Below are positions 29,501-41,074 of a stretch of 64,000 nucleotides of DNA, in pieces. Made by a program: the position numbers and the translations under genes. How positions within the stretch are numbered: position 1 is the stretch's first letter; each line of letters starts with the position of its first letter. The notes below the pieces were generated by a model. The model searched no databases and had not been told where the DNA came from. It worked only from the letters and a program-made list of their open reading frames with translations. Source of the stretch: Anastatus disparis (Eukaryota > Arthropoda > Insecta > Hymenoptera > Eupelmidae); NCBI GenBank assembly GCA_017163975.1, contig JAFFSR010000239.1, positions 5,456,001 through 5,520,000 on the forward strand, given 5' to 3'.

Positions 29501-32500
29501 TTTTGATAGAAAATGAAAACATTAATTTGAAAAACATTTTGTCACACCAGTTCAATTGTCACTATTTTTAAAAGTTTCGCTAACTCAACTTTTGGCTGCT
29601 AAAAATCAAAAGAAAGAAAAAAAGGCCAAACAGTTTATCTACGTTAAGCTATAAAAAGTACCATACTTAACTTTCTTTCTAAAACCTAAAAACTCTTATT
29701 TAAAAAAAAATTTAGAAAACAGAAAGCTTAAAAGGAAGCTCACCTTGAATCACAATTTTAGCCCTTTTAGGTATAATCCAAACGACAAGGCGGATATATT
29801 GCGAGCTTTTGTAAAAAAATAACTTCAAAGATTCTCTCTGAATTTCTTTATTGATGAAAATTCTTTATCAGATCATTCAAGAAACTTATGTTTTCTTTCT
29901 AAAAACTCGATTAACTTTGATGTTCCACCATTTCATTCTGTTTCTCCTTTCCTCGCAAAGGCTTGATTTCTTCATTTATCGTTTACGATTGCCTTGCTCG
30001 AATTTGCCTTCATCAAAGCATTCTGCTACAGCAAACCACAATAAATCGTTTCGAATAATCGAGAAAATTGTTGTAAACGCTTCTGGAAATCGTTTCGAGC
30101 TTACCTTCACAATCGTACACACAAACACACATATCCCATCTCCATGAACGGAAGTAAAGCTCACCGACTAAACTAATAAGCTTAGTTTAAAATCACTTTC
30201 TTGGTAAAGGTAGCCCCACGTGTTTCACGTTCTACACAAACATGCACAAATACATTCGTATACACGTACCATATATGTAGGGAAAGAGAAAAGAGGCAGA
30301 GAAGCAACTCACGCGAACTATGATCACGATTTAGCTTAACCCTCATACCTTTTCTCTATGAGTCTATTGCTATTGGATTTTGGGCCCTTTATAGATAAAG
30401 TCTCGAAAATTTGGAATAGAGAGAAATAAATTATTTGATTGTTTTGATGAATTGAGCTTTGATATCGTGATTTTTGCACTAGTATAAACTTTTTACTGGT
30501 GAACAGCAATGAGAAATAGAAAAAATGGAATTGTATGAAAATTTAAACTTATGGTTATTTTATAGGTGATTGATTTATAAATACATTTTTTTCACAATTC
30601 TTATTTCCAAAAATAAAATATTTCAATCCAGACAATAAAGAAAAATTTACTATTGCAAAATATAAATTTCTAACAAACTACTGGTAGAAAATTAAAATTG
30701 AATAACAATAAAAAATAAATTTTTCACATATACTTTTTATTTGATCCATGAAAAAAAGCTATCGCAGAATACAAAGTTTAACATATCTATATATTGACTT
30801 GATCCTTGAAAAGCTATGTATTTCAAATATTCTGTTATTGGTTTTCAAACGTGATTGACAAGGAATGTAAATAAAAATGGCTGGTGAAAAATAAAATCAT
30901 TTACTGTTAATATTTTTTAATCTTCAGGTTCTTCTTTCAAATCTATGATTATAAGTTTATTTAAAATCGATCTAATAATTTCTGCGTATTCAAAAAAAAT
31001 TTTAATTCTACATTAAAAATCAGAAAATGTATTTTGTTTATTATTGACTGGGACATTAAAATCATGTTTTATAATTATTTTCATTATAAAAGTACAAATA
31101 TAAATTATATAAATTAAAATTAAAAAAGAAAGTTATTAAATTTTCATTTAACTTGTACAATGATGTCAATAAAAAATAAAATTTATTGGATATTATTATT
31201 ACATTACCAGTGTCGTTTGATATAAATTCAATTAGCAAAAAACTTATTACTTGTAAAAGAAAATGATCCTTTCTCAAATCCTTAAGCCTTCTTCTTCTCC
31301 GTCTTATTTCTGATTCACTTACTTATCGAGTTATCGGTGCTTCTTATTTCTCCAACATACTCGCACATACAAACATTTTTCAGGATTATGGGCAGTGGTG
31401 CACACCGGCGGTTTAGCTTTGCCCGGAGTTATCGAGAGACAAGCAAGCTCAGCCTGGGAATCCATGCTACGTCACAATCTCGTTGCACCTTTACGTACGG
31501 CACGTGTGTTCATTCCATTGTTGCGTGCTAAGAGAGGTAAATATTTCATCTTATTAAATCTATTTTAGTTTTATTATTGGTGAATTGGATTTTAGTATTG
31601 TGTAAAATGAGATTATGGAATATTAGCTGCTGTAGATTTTTAATTGATTTTGAAATGTGATCAATAATTTACGTTTAGAACAAATTTTAATAAAATTATT
31701 TTGATTCAAGTATAGCATTTAAATTATGATAAATAATATGATTTTCATGGTTCTACATGTATATTGGAATTAAAAATAGTAGAATATGAATAAATATTTG
31801 ACTAATATTATATGATTGGATATGTCGATCAAATTTATTGCAAATACCGCAAAAGTTTCATATTGATAAAAAAAGTTTTCGTTTCTTTGAATAAAATTTT
31901 TCATTAAATATCTTGAATAGTTTGTCAACTAAACTCTACAGTAATTTTTTAACTATCTGTTTGCAATGAAATTCCTATACATATCGTCGCACACGTCTAT
32001 AATCGGCTTATGATATACTAATATTTCATTCTTTTTGCGTTAGTCACTTATTAAGCTACCAGCAATTTTCCAATGTAACGGGAACGCTCTCTTTAAAGTT
32101 TCTTCTTTTTCAAATTCTTTTTTTTTCATGTTTACTTTTTCTATTTCTTTCTTTTTTGGACGATTTTCACATTGAAAGCCTCGATGAAAATTGTTTCCCT
32201 TTGGCATTTTACAACCTATCGGTTGTGCGCGTATACTTTTTTTCGCTTTTTTTAATATCAGATATTCTTTTCGAACTTTTTTTTAGAGATGCTCACTTTA
32301 CTAATTAACTGAACTTGAGCTCGGAGAAGGAATGTACTTTTTAATAAAAATTTCATAAAGTAAAAAATTAAACTATTTGTTTACAAAGCAAACTGTTTTT
32401 GTAGACTTTCAATTTTTTCCATTGATTTCAAATTGCATTTTCTTACTTTTACATCGAGAATAAAAGTTGAAGTTTTTTTTAAAGAATTAAAAATTTTTAA

Positions 32501-35215
32501 TAAATATTTTAATCAATCTGTTGTTTTTTTATTTCAAATTTGATGAAAGTTTCGCTTGAATTCCTTATAATATATCTAAATTTTTAAGTTAAAATTTATA
32601 AAATTTATACGAAAAATATGTTATTTTAATCTTCACATTATTAGTTGTTTATAAACTCAACTCTAGCAACGTTGTTTTAAAGTTACACTAAAAGTTAAAA
32701 AGTTAGTTTCTTTTCCATCAAATTTAAAATTCAATTTTTATTAAAAACAAAATCGATGATCTACTCTCACAACGTTGAAAAGTTAAAATTCAAGTTATTT
32801 TATTAGGTTTTATGATAAACAATAAATAAACAAGATTATAATGAAATAAGTAAAGTATAATATATTCAAGATAATGTGATGATAGAGTATATGATTTATG
32901 CATAGTTACCGACATTGCAGTTTCCCGAATTTTTAATCTTTATTTAAAAAATGTTCGATATATTTCTATGTCATATTTTTTATTAGTTCAAATCGAAGGA
33001 TATAACATAGAAATATTTTTAAAAGTTTACGATCAAGAATCAAAAATTTTGAAAACTGTAATGTCGGTATTATACATTCCCTCAAGTAGTAACAGCCATA
33101 TGAAGTCAGACATTGATAAGAATTACTGTATAAAATTACTAAATCAAAAGAATATATAATTTATGTTAATTCTTAAGATATTTTTAATTTCAATCACAAT
33201 AAAACAAACAATTAACAAGTACTTTTCTATTTACAGGACGTATAATATTGGTGGGCGATTCAGACGCAAAACCCAACACAGGATTAGTTGCGTTTAGCGC
33301 ATCGCGCAAAGCCGTCGAAGGTGCTGCCGAAGCTTTGCGCGTCGAATTGCACGCGTCTGGCGTTGATGTTGTTTTGTTGAAACCACCACCTGTTAATCCA
33401 TTGGCACTTTATGCGGCTCCTGTGCTTAAAACGTAAGACTTTTATATGCAATATATATTGTGAAAACGTTTGATTTATTGTACAAACCGAAATTCTTTTT
33501 TGTTATGCATATGAAGGTAGAGAGGATGTAGAAAGAAAAGGATATTCCTTTTTTTTATTTTAAAAGAAAAGAAGGCGTTGGAAAAGATGAGGATTTTGAG
33601 GGAAACGAGCTTTGTGAATGTTGAAATTAAGGGGATCTATACCTTTGTGTGAATGGTTTGAGGTTGTTTCATTGTTTCTTTCTTTTCTTAAGGACAAAAG
33701 AATTTTTCACTGTAAAAATACTAAAATTACGATGAATAATATTTCGGAATTTATTAATGTGAGAACTGTAAATGTTGCTGAGAGAATAGAAAAGTATTAG
33801 AAAATATGTCCATTGGAATATATTTTTATTTATAAATTTTTTTATTAACAATGAAGTTAAACATACAAAAAGTATAATTAAATTTAAAAATTTATCAAAA
33901 ACCAAACTTAATTGATTCATTAAAATAAAATTGTAAAAATATATAAAAATAAAAAGTATTCGTTTATTGAAAAATACTATGCATTTGTTAAAAATAAATT
34001 GAAAAAAAATTTAAACTATTTCTGTTTTGATAAAAGAATGACAAATATTAGATTGTTTAATCAAGCTTTGAGTTTTTATTCAAAAATATTCTCCATTTAC
34101 TACAGAGAAATCAAACTAAACTGAAATAGATTTTTTTTCAGTTTGCTAAAATAAAAAAAATAAAAGTTTACAATTTTAAAATATTCATCCTTTTTTTATT
34201 CATGTAATTTTTATTTATATAACGCAGTCTGAAAAACGTAGTCATGATAAATATTTTCAGAAAGTACGAAATTTCGATTGTTTTTCTTTATCTGACAATT
34301 GAAATTTTGATATTTTGATGAACTGGAAAATAAGTAAGGGATCCATATTTACTTTATTTGTGCAAAGTTCTCAAATAAAGAAAAATAAGACTTACAAATT
34401 TTCTAAATATAATAAATAAGATAAATTATACAATCGATCAAAACTATAAAAATAAAAATATAATTTGATAAATATTACACCTTCAAAAATAAATTTACTA
34501 TTGCCTTTATATTCGTAAAATATCAATCATAGAACCATGAAATTTTCCAAAATATGTATCTGTTGAATTGAAAATAAATTCGAATTCTCGTAGCCGAAAT
34601 AAGAAAAATGAAATACATATCTGAACGATAAATGAATACAAATACGTATTTGAATAAAAATTGAAAAACAATCAAAACTTTAGAAGTCAATTGTACGTAC
34701 CGGTAAAAATTGTAAAACAATATTCGTTGAACGTGAAATAAACTAAACATTATTTTTATTAAAAAAAAAAAAAAAAAAAGAAAAAGAAAGTATAGAGCTC
34801 ACATGCACAATTCATTAACCAGTTTTCAATTTAAAAGCTTTTTTTACAAACAAAACATATACAACAGAAGTAAAGTTGAAACATAAAAACCGATACTCAT
34901 ACATTGCATCCATTATACTAAAAAAAACGTATCAAATCCGTATCAAATAACGATCAAGTTCCAAAGCTCTGGATTCATTTGATAAAAATGATTCTCAAAA
35001 ACAAGAGTCCCTTGTGTACTTTATTTTAAAATAAAAAAAAAATTCTTTTTCTTTACAGGATCGACGTAGAATCGGCGGCTCAATCGGCAGAGGGTACTTG
35101 GGTAGCGCCATTATCATCTCAGTCAGTTAAAACATCGTTAATACCAGCGCTTACGTCAACGTGCCCTTATAAATCATACGACATGGACAAAAGGTCGAGA
35201 ATATTTTGCCGATAA
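23580..35215 (+). CDS. SDR-family (SDR9C / 17-beta-HSD / RDH-like) membrane-anchored protein, probable pseudoenzyme; 5 exons, 316 aa
   Basis: Coding exons are 23580-23786, 29087-29324, 31384-31536, 33237-33432 and 35059-35215. All introns are GT-AG and the phases (0,1,1,2) join into one 316-aa frame. Residues 7-28 form a hydrophobic membrane anchor. A Rossmann-fold start follows (HVLITSCDTCIG, residues 45-56), then the strand ending in HTGG (155-158), RIILVGDSD (201-209), and the active-site helix AFSASRKAVEGAAEALRVEL (218-237). Motif order and spacing match the retinol / 17-beta-hydroxysteroid dehydrogenase type of SDR, which use NAD(P)(H) on retinoids or steroids. Every hallmark is degenerate, however: TGxxxGxG is TSCDTCIG, NNAG is HTGG, the catalytic Ser region is VGD, Tyr is Phe219 and Lys is Arg223. 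Clean splice sites and an intact frame argue against a decayed pseudogene, so a non-catalytic role is inferred. The C-terminal part after the active-site helix is short for the family. A polypyrimidine-AG at 23485 suggests an upstream non-coding exon. Substrate and function are unknown. Confidence 0.88.
23882..24082 (+). mobile_element. tRNA-derived SINE, copy 3 (SDR intron 1)
   Basis: Begins GAGGTCGTCAGTGGCTCAG, with box A TGGCTCAGTTGG and box B AGGTTCAAATCTC, then the family body and GACGTTAAATTAAAAAAAAATAAA. It sits about 95 bases after the exon 1 donor of the SDR-like gene, in sense orientation. Confidence 0.85.
27152..27167. repeat. Target-site duplication, left copy
   Basis: Sixteen bases identical to 28185-28200, flanking the nested retroelement. 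Confidence 0.8.
27168..28184 (-). mobile_element. ~1 kb poly(A)-tailed retroelement nested in a SINE
   Basis: The insert is bounded by the 16-bp target-site duplication aatccatcgctctact (27152-27167 and 28185-28200). On the minus strand it starts GGAGCGACGGGACGCGGTGC and ends with a poly(A) signal (CAATAAAAAC) and an A tail, as expected for LINE-machinery (target-primed) insertion. The interior is strongly purine-rich on the minus strand, with G runs (C runs at 27661-27698 and 27890-27897). No intact reverse-transcriptase frame is visible, so it is a 5'-truncated or decayed non-LTR element or a LINE-mobilised non-coding copy. Confidence 0.75.
28185..28200. repeat. Target-site duplication, right copy
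   Basis: Sixteen bases identical to 27152-27167. Excising the insert and one copy restores a continuous SINE. Confidence 0.8.
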
Positions 35216-35252
35216 ATATTTTGTCGAAACGAAAAGAAAAAAAATGGAAAAA

Positions 35253-35258
35253 AATAAA
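35253..35258 (+). promoter_or_regulatory. Candidate poly(A) signal of the SDR-like gene
   Basis: AATAAA lies 38 nt after the TAA stop that ends at 35215. The spacing is short but usable, and other AT-rich signals downstream could serve instead. Confidence 0.4.
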
Positions 35259-37218
35259 TTGGCCAAGTTGTTTTTCTTTTACATCATATGTGTCATCAAT
35301 TTTAGCGAACGAGTGTCAAATAACTCTTTGTAACATATGTAATTATGTGTAGAATATAATTTTTTGTACCTAATACTTTTTATTGTACGGTGTAAGTCTT
35401 GTATAAATACTAATATAATAACACCAAATGTTGTTGGTTAGTATTCATTTAATACCCTTTCTAGTTATTTATTGGAAACAAATATAGATTATTTTTTTTG
35501 GACATAAATATATTAGCTTACTTTTTTTCTCGCTTTAATTTTGTAATATATATTCTTATGATTGAAAATCTATTTTATTTGAGATAATTAATAAGAAAAT
35601 TGGATCCATAAATTACTTTTAAAATATTCAAATAAATAACTATTAATTCAAGTAATAAATTTCATAATTTTACATTTCGTTGAGAAATATTTTATTTGAA
35701 ATTTTTAAAACAGTTTTAAATAAGAAATCATATTTATAATTATTATTTTACAAGAAGATCAACTCCATGGATTACTCTTTATACATTTTGACATTCAAAA
35801 TAATGGAAACTCGTGTTTCATGGTTTGTTCTAATGGATCCCGCTTATACATAAATACACATACAATATGTATATGCATTGTTAGTATATGTAAGTGTACC
35901 TTTTATGCATGAAATAAATAGTAATAGGTAAATACAAAATACGTGTATCATTATTTTGTAATGAGAAAACTCCATAACAAGGTAGTCAAAATCTGAACTT
36001 CTTAAATTATAACTTCTTTCAAGATTTGATGTTTTTCGTGTTAATGGAAAATTAAGATATTATGCGAGATTAGAAATATTATCATAGAAATAATTATTCG
36101 TAAAATTTCTAATTATTTTCGATTCATAGAAAAGATTATTTCATGATTTTCCAGAATATTTTTATTTGTGTGTTCAGATCTAGTCCCTATATATTTATGA
36201 ATAATTTTGAATATATGCAAGAAAAATATTTCTACTGAGCTTTTATTCGGCAACTTCAGTTTAATTTTTTCTTATATTTCTTAAAATAAAAAAAATATAT
36301 GTAATCGTAAGAGAAAATTATTTTTAACACTTAAATTAATTTATTTTATATTCATTCTTAATTTATTGTATCAAAATTTTAGTTTAACTTGTCGGACCAG
36401 ATTGACAATATTTTTCAAAAAATCTAAAATCATCGAAAACAAAGTAGTTTTATCAGTCAAAAATATTTATGCTGTACATGTGTAGATAATACATTTTTTT
36501 TTACTCTGACAAAAATGCACTTTGACATGTTTTTCAAACATTTTCGATCCATTCACGTGAAATTCCATCATTTTATTTGTTCTTTTTTGAAGATCTTTCA
36601 AAACATTTTATACTATTAAATGGCTGTTAAGCCCACATATATGACGTCATACGTATTTCGATTAGTTTGCAAGTAAAAATAAAAAAAAAATAATTCAGAA
36701 AATAGCCAATATCGAAACTAGCTTTAAATTGTTAAAATACATTTTAAAAGGTAAAAAATGTTTGCTTTGAAATGAATATTACATTCAATTTTGGGAATCA
36801 CATATCGAGAAGCCTCTTTGAGATTTAAAGGAAAATAAAATTTCTTTTACAAAAGATTATTTGTAAAGCTCGTTCTTTTATTTTGGCAATACCCTCCTTT
36901 TTGGATTTGAAAATGAACAAGCTTTGATAAAGGGCTTGAAAAGAGCATTCTTTGCTTTTTGGAAAAAGCTATTGAATTTATTTGAAATTTTGTTTTAGTT
37001 TTTCTTAGCCAACATTCAATGTTTTTTAATTTAAAAATCATTCAAAGTTATATAAGTATCAACTTATTCAATTAATTTTATACAATACACCATTTTTATT
37101 TAAAAAATTTTTAATATTACTAATAAAGAAGAAAATAAATCGTGTCACATAAAAAATATTACTTCATCGTATGATATAATCATTTGAAATGAAAACTTAG
37201 AAATAATATGACCATTCT
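35259..37218. other. Intergenic, nothing recognised
   Basis: AT-rich sequence downstream of the SDR-like gene; it may include alternative 3' ends. Confidence 0.6.
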
Positions 37219-37409
37219 GAGATCTTCAGTGGCTCACTCGGTAGAGCAATGGATTCGCAACCCGAGGACCCGAGTTCGTATCCCGCTCTCGGCTAAATGC
37301 TACAAGCACCTCTGTACATTACATGTGCTTTGTTTACAAGCACACTGAGGAATCTCCGTCATTAATTAACATCACAATGATAGAAATAATACAATGACGT
37401 TAAATAAAA
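37219..37409 (+). mobile_element. tRNA-derived SINE, copy 5
   Basis: Starts GAGATCTTCAGTGGCTCACTC, with box A TGGCTCACTCGG (37230), box B GAGTTCGTATCC (37272), the family body, and the end GACGTTAAATAAAA. Confidence 0.85.
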
Positions 37410-40172
37410 GTGTTGAACGAAAATTTTGGAATTAGAAGTAATGTAGTTAAGGCTAGTTGTCAATTTTTTTAAATTTGAATTTTTTTTGTAGAAATTGTAA
37501 GACCTATTAAAAATATAAAAAGCACTTTTACAAGTACTCCGCTATAGCAACATTTGAGAATTTTTTGAGAATCGAAAATCTTTAAACGAATGAATTATGA
37601 AAGAGTTTTTTGAGGCACATTTGCCAACTTTATGCCAACTAGGCAAAATCTTGGGGTAAGTTGCCTGAGGGCTAGGGTAAGTTGGCAAATAAACTATTAA
37701 CCATAAAGTATTAATTGTGACGTTAAAAAATAAGTATCCATTATTAATTTCAACAAAATTTATTATTTTTATTATAATTGTACATTATATATTGTAAAAA
37801 TACAAAGCTTAATTTGATAAATATAAAAGATAGTAACGAAAATTAGAATAATTGAACATTTGACTAAATGTATGAAATAATCATAATGTACATAACAATT
37901 TATAGTAGCATATGAAAATTATATGCAAAAATATAATAATTATTATATTTAATATGTGAATATATATCATTACATTTTTTATGCAAATTGAGAACTTACC
38001 CCAACCATAACCAAAAATTTAATCAATATTTTTTTCATAGTTTTTTATAATTATTTAAAAAATGCACTGTGAAAATTTAAACTATAATTGAAGCTCTACA
38101 CTATAGTGTAATCGATTTTTTTCTTCAAACTTAGAATCGAATACTAAATACAAATAATTTAAAACTTTTACTTTAAGTATGTTAAAATATTAAAAGTGAC
38201 CTTTCTAGTGTGTTTATCAGCGATTTTAATCAATCATTGATGTAAAATATTTGCAAGACTGTTGTACATTTTAGGTCTAAGCACCGCTGCGCTACAACTT
38301 TTATTGGTAAACTTATTCGCGATTTGCCTACATATCCCTACTGACAAATAGCCCCAGTCTCCCTTACTGATTTTTTTTTTACTAAAACAGGATAAAGATT
38401 GATAACATGACGTGCTTTAAACTTTGCAATGAAACGACATTAAAATTTTCCAAAAAATAGTTGCAGATAGAATTTTTGGAGCTCTTTCTGAATCTTTTTT
38501 CTATCTGTAATATTGAAAAAACTACAGCTGATTGAACAAAAATGAAAATATGCAAAAAAATTTTGAAATTGTCTACGCGTTTATATTTTTGTGAAAACAT
38601 CATTAAAAAATTATAGGTTAAAAAAGAAGCTTTTGAAGAGTACTTTAAAATGGTCATCTCAGAATTTTTCTAGCATCGAAACTGAAGGAAATGTGCTCTT
38701 TCAATATTAGAGCAAAAATTTGATAATTGTTCAAAATTATTGGCCGGTATTGTATAGATTGATTAAATTTATATTTTTATTATAAAGATTTTACTTTTTT
38801 TACTCTATTTACCAGTTAAAAATATATTAAATTTATAATATGCACCGTTATATTTTTCCATTTCTTTTTAGTAATTTGTATCTAAAATAAAAAGTTTCGT
38901 TTGCACTATTTTTTAATTACACCAATGTTTCTTAATTTGTTAGTGCAACAAATAAAATTTTATATCCACGTATTAAAAAAGTATTTGCTTCTATCGCGTA
39001 GAATCTTGTTATTTCAGCTAACATTTTTTTTTCATGTGTACATAAAACGTAATTCAAATTAATGCCGAAAGAAAAAAAGAACTGAAGCTTGTATTTTGTT
39101 TGATTAAAATCAATCAAATATCTTTATTTATGTATACAGTGACTATTATTATCACGTCGCGATAGGTGCGATTCGATAATTATAAAAATACACAATTTTT
39201 CACTCGCTATCGCAATAAAAAGAATAAATAAACACTTCAACTCTTCTTCTACAATAAATTCCATCATTTCATCTTTTTTGTACATCCTTTTATCTTCGTA
39301 TTTATACAACGGATAAATATAACTATCGTTTAATTTTAACGATAATTTAGCGTAACATTTTATACGCTACGATTATACATACCGCAACGTTATATTTTCT
39401 TAATTTTTCTCTATTTTTTTCCTTACTTGCGGACGTTGCAAGAGAGAAAAGTTAATGAAATTCCAATGACAATTAATAAAGTGTATACGCCAACGCTTTA
39501 GAAAGACAAAAGGTTAATGCCGTAATTAGTGAGATTTAAAGTACCGTACATAACTTCTTGGCTTGAAGATGGTAGTAGAAAGGGGGGCGGGGGGGCAAGA
39601 GAGTTTTTGGTAAAAGCGTCTTATAACGGCTTCTCTTTCTCTCTTTCTTGTCCTAGTATTTCGAACACGTATAAGCGCTACTAACATAATTTTACATAAG
39701 CTCCTTTTACTCACGTACAATTTAATAAGAACAATGATATTTTATAAGCATTATTTTAATAAGGATTTTTAAAATCACTATTTTTATTATTAATATCTTC
39801 GTTTTTATCGTTATACGTATATTATCAATGTCTGATTTAGCGATTGTAGCTTTTTTTTCTATCAGCGATAAATCGCTACTAAAATTTTTAACAGGTTATT
39901 ATGCCTTTTATTAAATTAAGTTACATAAATCTTTTCCTTTAAGTATGGCTTCTTGCCCCGCTTTACTATATTAATGTTTTACCCATCGTGCGATTAAATG
40001 AAAAATATTTAATTCTATATCCATTTTTACTGAATTAACAAAATTTTGTATCATGAGATCTTGGTTTACACTGTCATATAGCGTAACATAGTGCATCAAT
40101 CTTAATTTCGATTTGAATATTGATTTTTAGTTAAGAACTTTTAAATCCATAATTTAATTTAAAAAAAAAAAA
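37410..40172. other. Intergenic, nothing firmly recognised
   Basis: AT-rich. Holds repeated 'gggtaagttg' / 'accccaacc' words at 37655-37695 and 37995-38010 that may be remnants of an old repeat, and a G-run at 39583-39595. Confidence 0.5.
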
Positions 40173-40373
40173 ATTTTTCCTACTATCGTGCGCAAAGTTC
40201 GAGTTTGCGCCTGCGCCTGTGTTCGCAAAATCTTTTATTCTTGCACGCTCAGCTGACGTGCGGGAATGAAACTAACACGGGGAATGAGATTGTGCGCGCG
40301 CACTTTCTGCGTTTACATATACCGCGCGTGAGAAACTGTAGCTATGTGCGCGTATGTTTTGTGTTAAAATGAT

Positions 40374-40395
40374 AGAGAGAGAGAGAGAGAGAGAG
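40374..40395. repeat. (GA)n microsatellite
   Basis: Eleven AG/GA units inside the inverted-arm locus. Confidence 0.9.
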
Positions 40396-40461
40396 TGATA
40401 CATATAAACAGAATCACGTTTAATAAAATCGCTTATTGAGTAAGCGCGTCCTTTTCTTTTC

Positions 40462-40760
40462 CTCTGTTTATGAAAATGTCCTTACAATGCTTGCACGGAC
40501 ATTTTAAATTTTCAAATATAACACGCATTCTTTTCTTTTCTTTTATACATATTATGACACTTTTTTAATTTGAAAATTTTTTTCGCAATCATTTTTAAAA
40601 TTATTATTTTTTTAAAATATTCTGTGTATATAATTTGATTCTTTAATTATTTTAATGTTTTGTTTACTTTTCTATATTCTATTTCTTTATTTATAAAAAT
40701 GTCCTTACAATGCTTGCACGTAGACTTTAAATTCTTATATAACATTTTTTTTTTCCTTTC
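40462..40760. repeat. Diverged direct repeat, ~220-bp period
   Basis: AAAATGTCCTTACAATGCTTGCACG followed by (T)AGAC/GGAC, TTTAAATT and ATATAAC occurs at 40473 and again at 40696, with pyrimidine-rich flanks in both copies. It suggests an old tandem duplication inside the inverted-arm locus. Confidence 0.7.
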
Positions 40761-40976
40761 TCTTAAACATTTTCTAATAATTTAAAAAATAATATTTTTT
40801 TAAATATTCTTTTGGTTTTAATAATCTTTTGGTATTTTTTGATAATCTTTTAGTTGATTTTTCATGAAATATTTTAAAGGCGGGGGGCTCCGCCCCCCCG
40901 AACCCCCCCGTCCTTTCGCCCCAAACCTAACACTTTCTTTCGTGTTGTGTCGAACTTTGCGCAGCTTAGTAGGAAA

Positions 40977-41074
40977 AATAGTATACGATACTCGTGCGCA
41001 CGTAGGTCATCCCGCACTCGCTACGCTCGTGCGGGAACGACCTACGTTGCGCACTCGTATCGTAATGTACTATT
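40977..41074. repeat. GC-rich near-perfect hairpin (~98 nt)
   Basis: The left arm AATAGTATACGATACTCGTG, continuing CGCACGTAGGTCATCCCGCACTCG, pairs with the right arm CTCGTGCGGGAACGACCTACG, continuing TTGCGCACTCGTATCG and ending TACTATT. Arms are about 45 nt with a few mismatches and a 3-5 nt loop. It abuts the right inverted arm at 40950-40979. This is transposon-like or structured-RNA-like; there is no coding. Confidence 0.75.

Larger units (their letters stand above)
40173..40979. mobile_element. Candidate non-autonomous element with 30-bp inverted arms
   Basis: ATTTTTCCTACTA followed by TGCGCAAAGTTCGA at 40173-40202 recurs inverted at 40950-40979, with only three mismatches in the middle of the arm. 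The ~750 bases between hold a GC-rich stretch (40200-40330), a (GA)n tract, two diverged direct copies of a ~90-bp segment, and a G/C-run palindrome at 40879-40898. No coding frame is convincing. It could instead be two members of one repeat in opposite orientation; no target-site duplication was identified. Confidence 0.5.
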
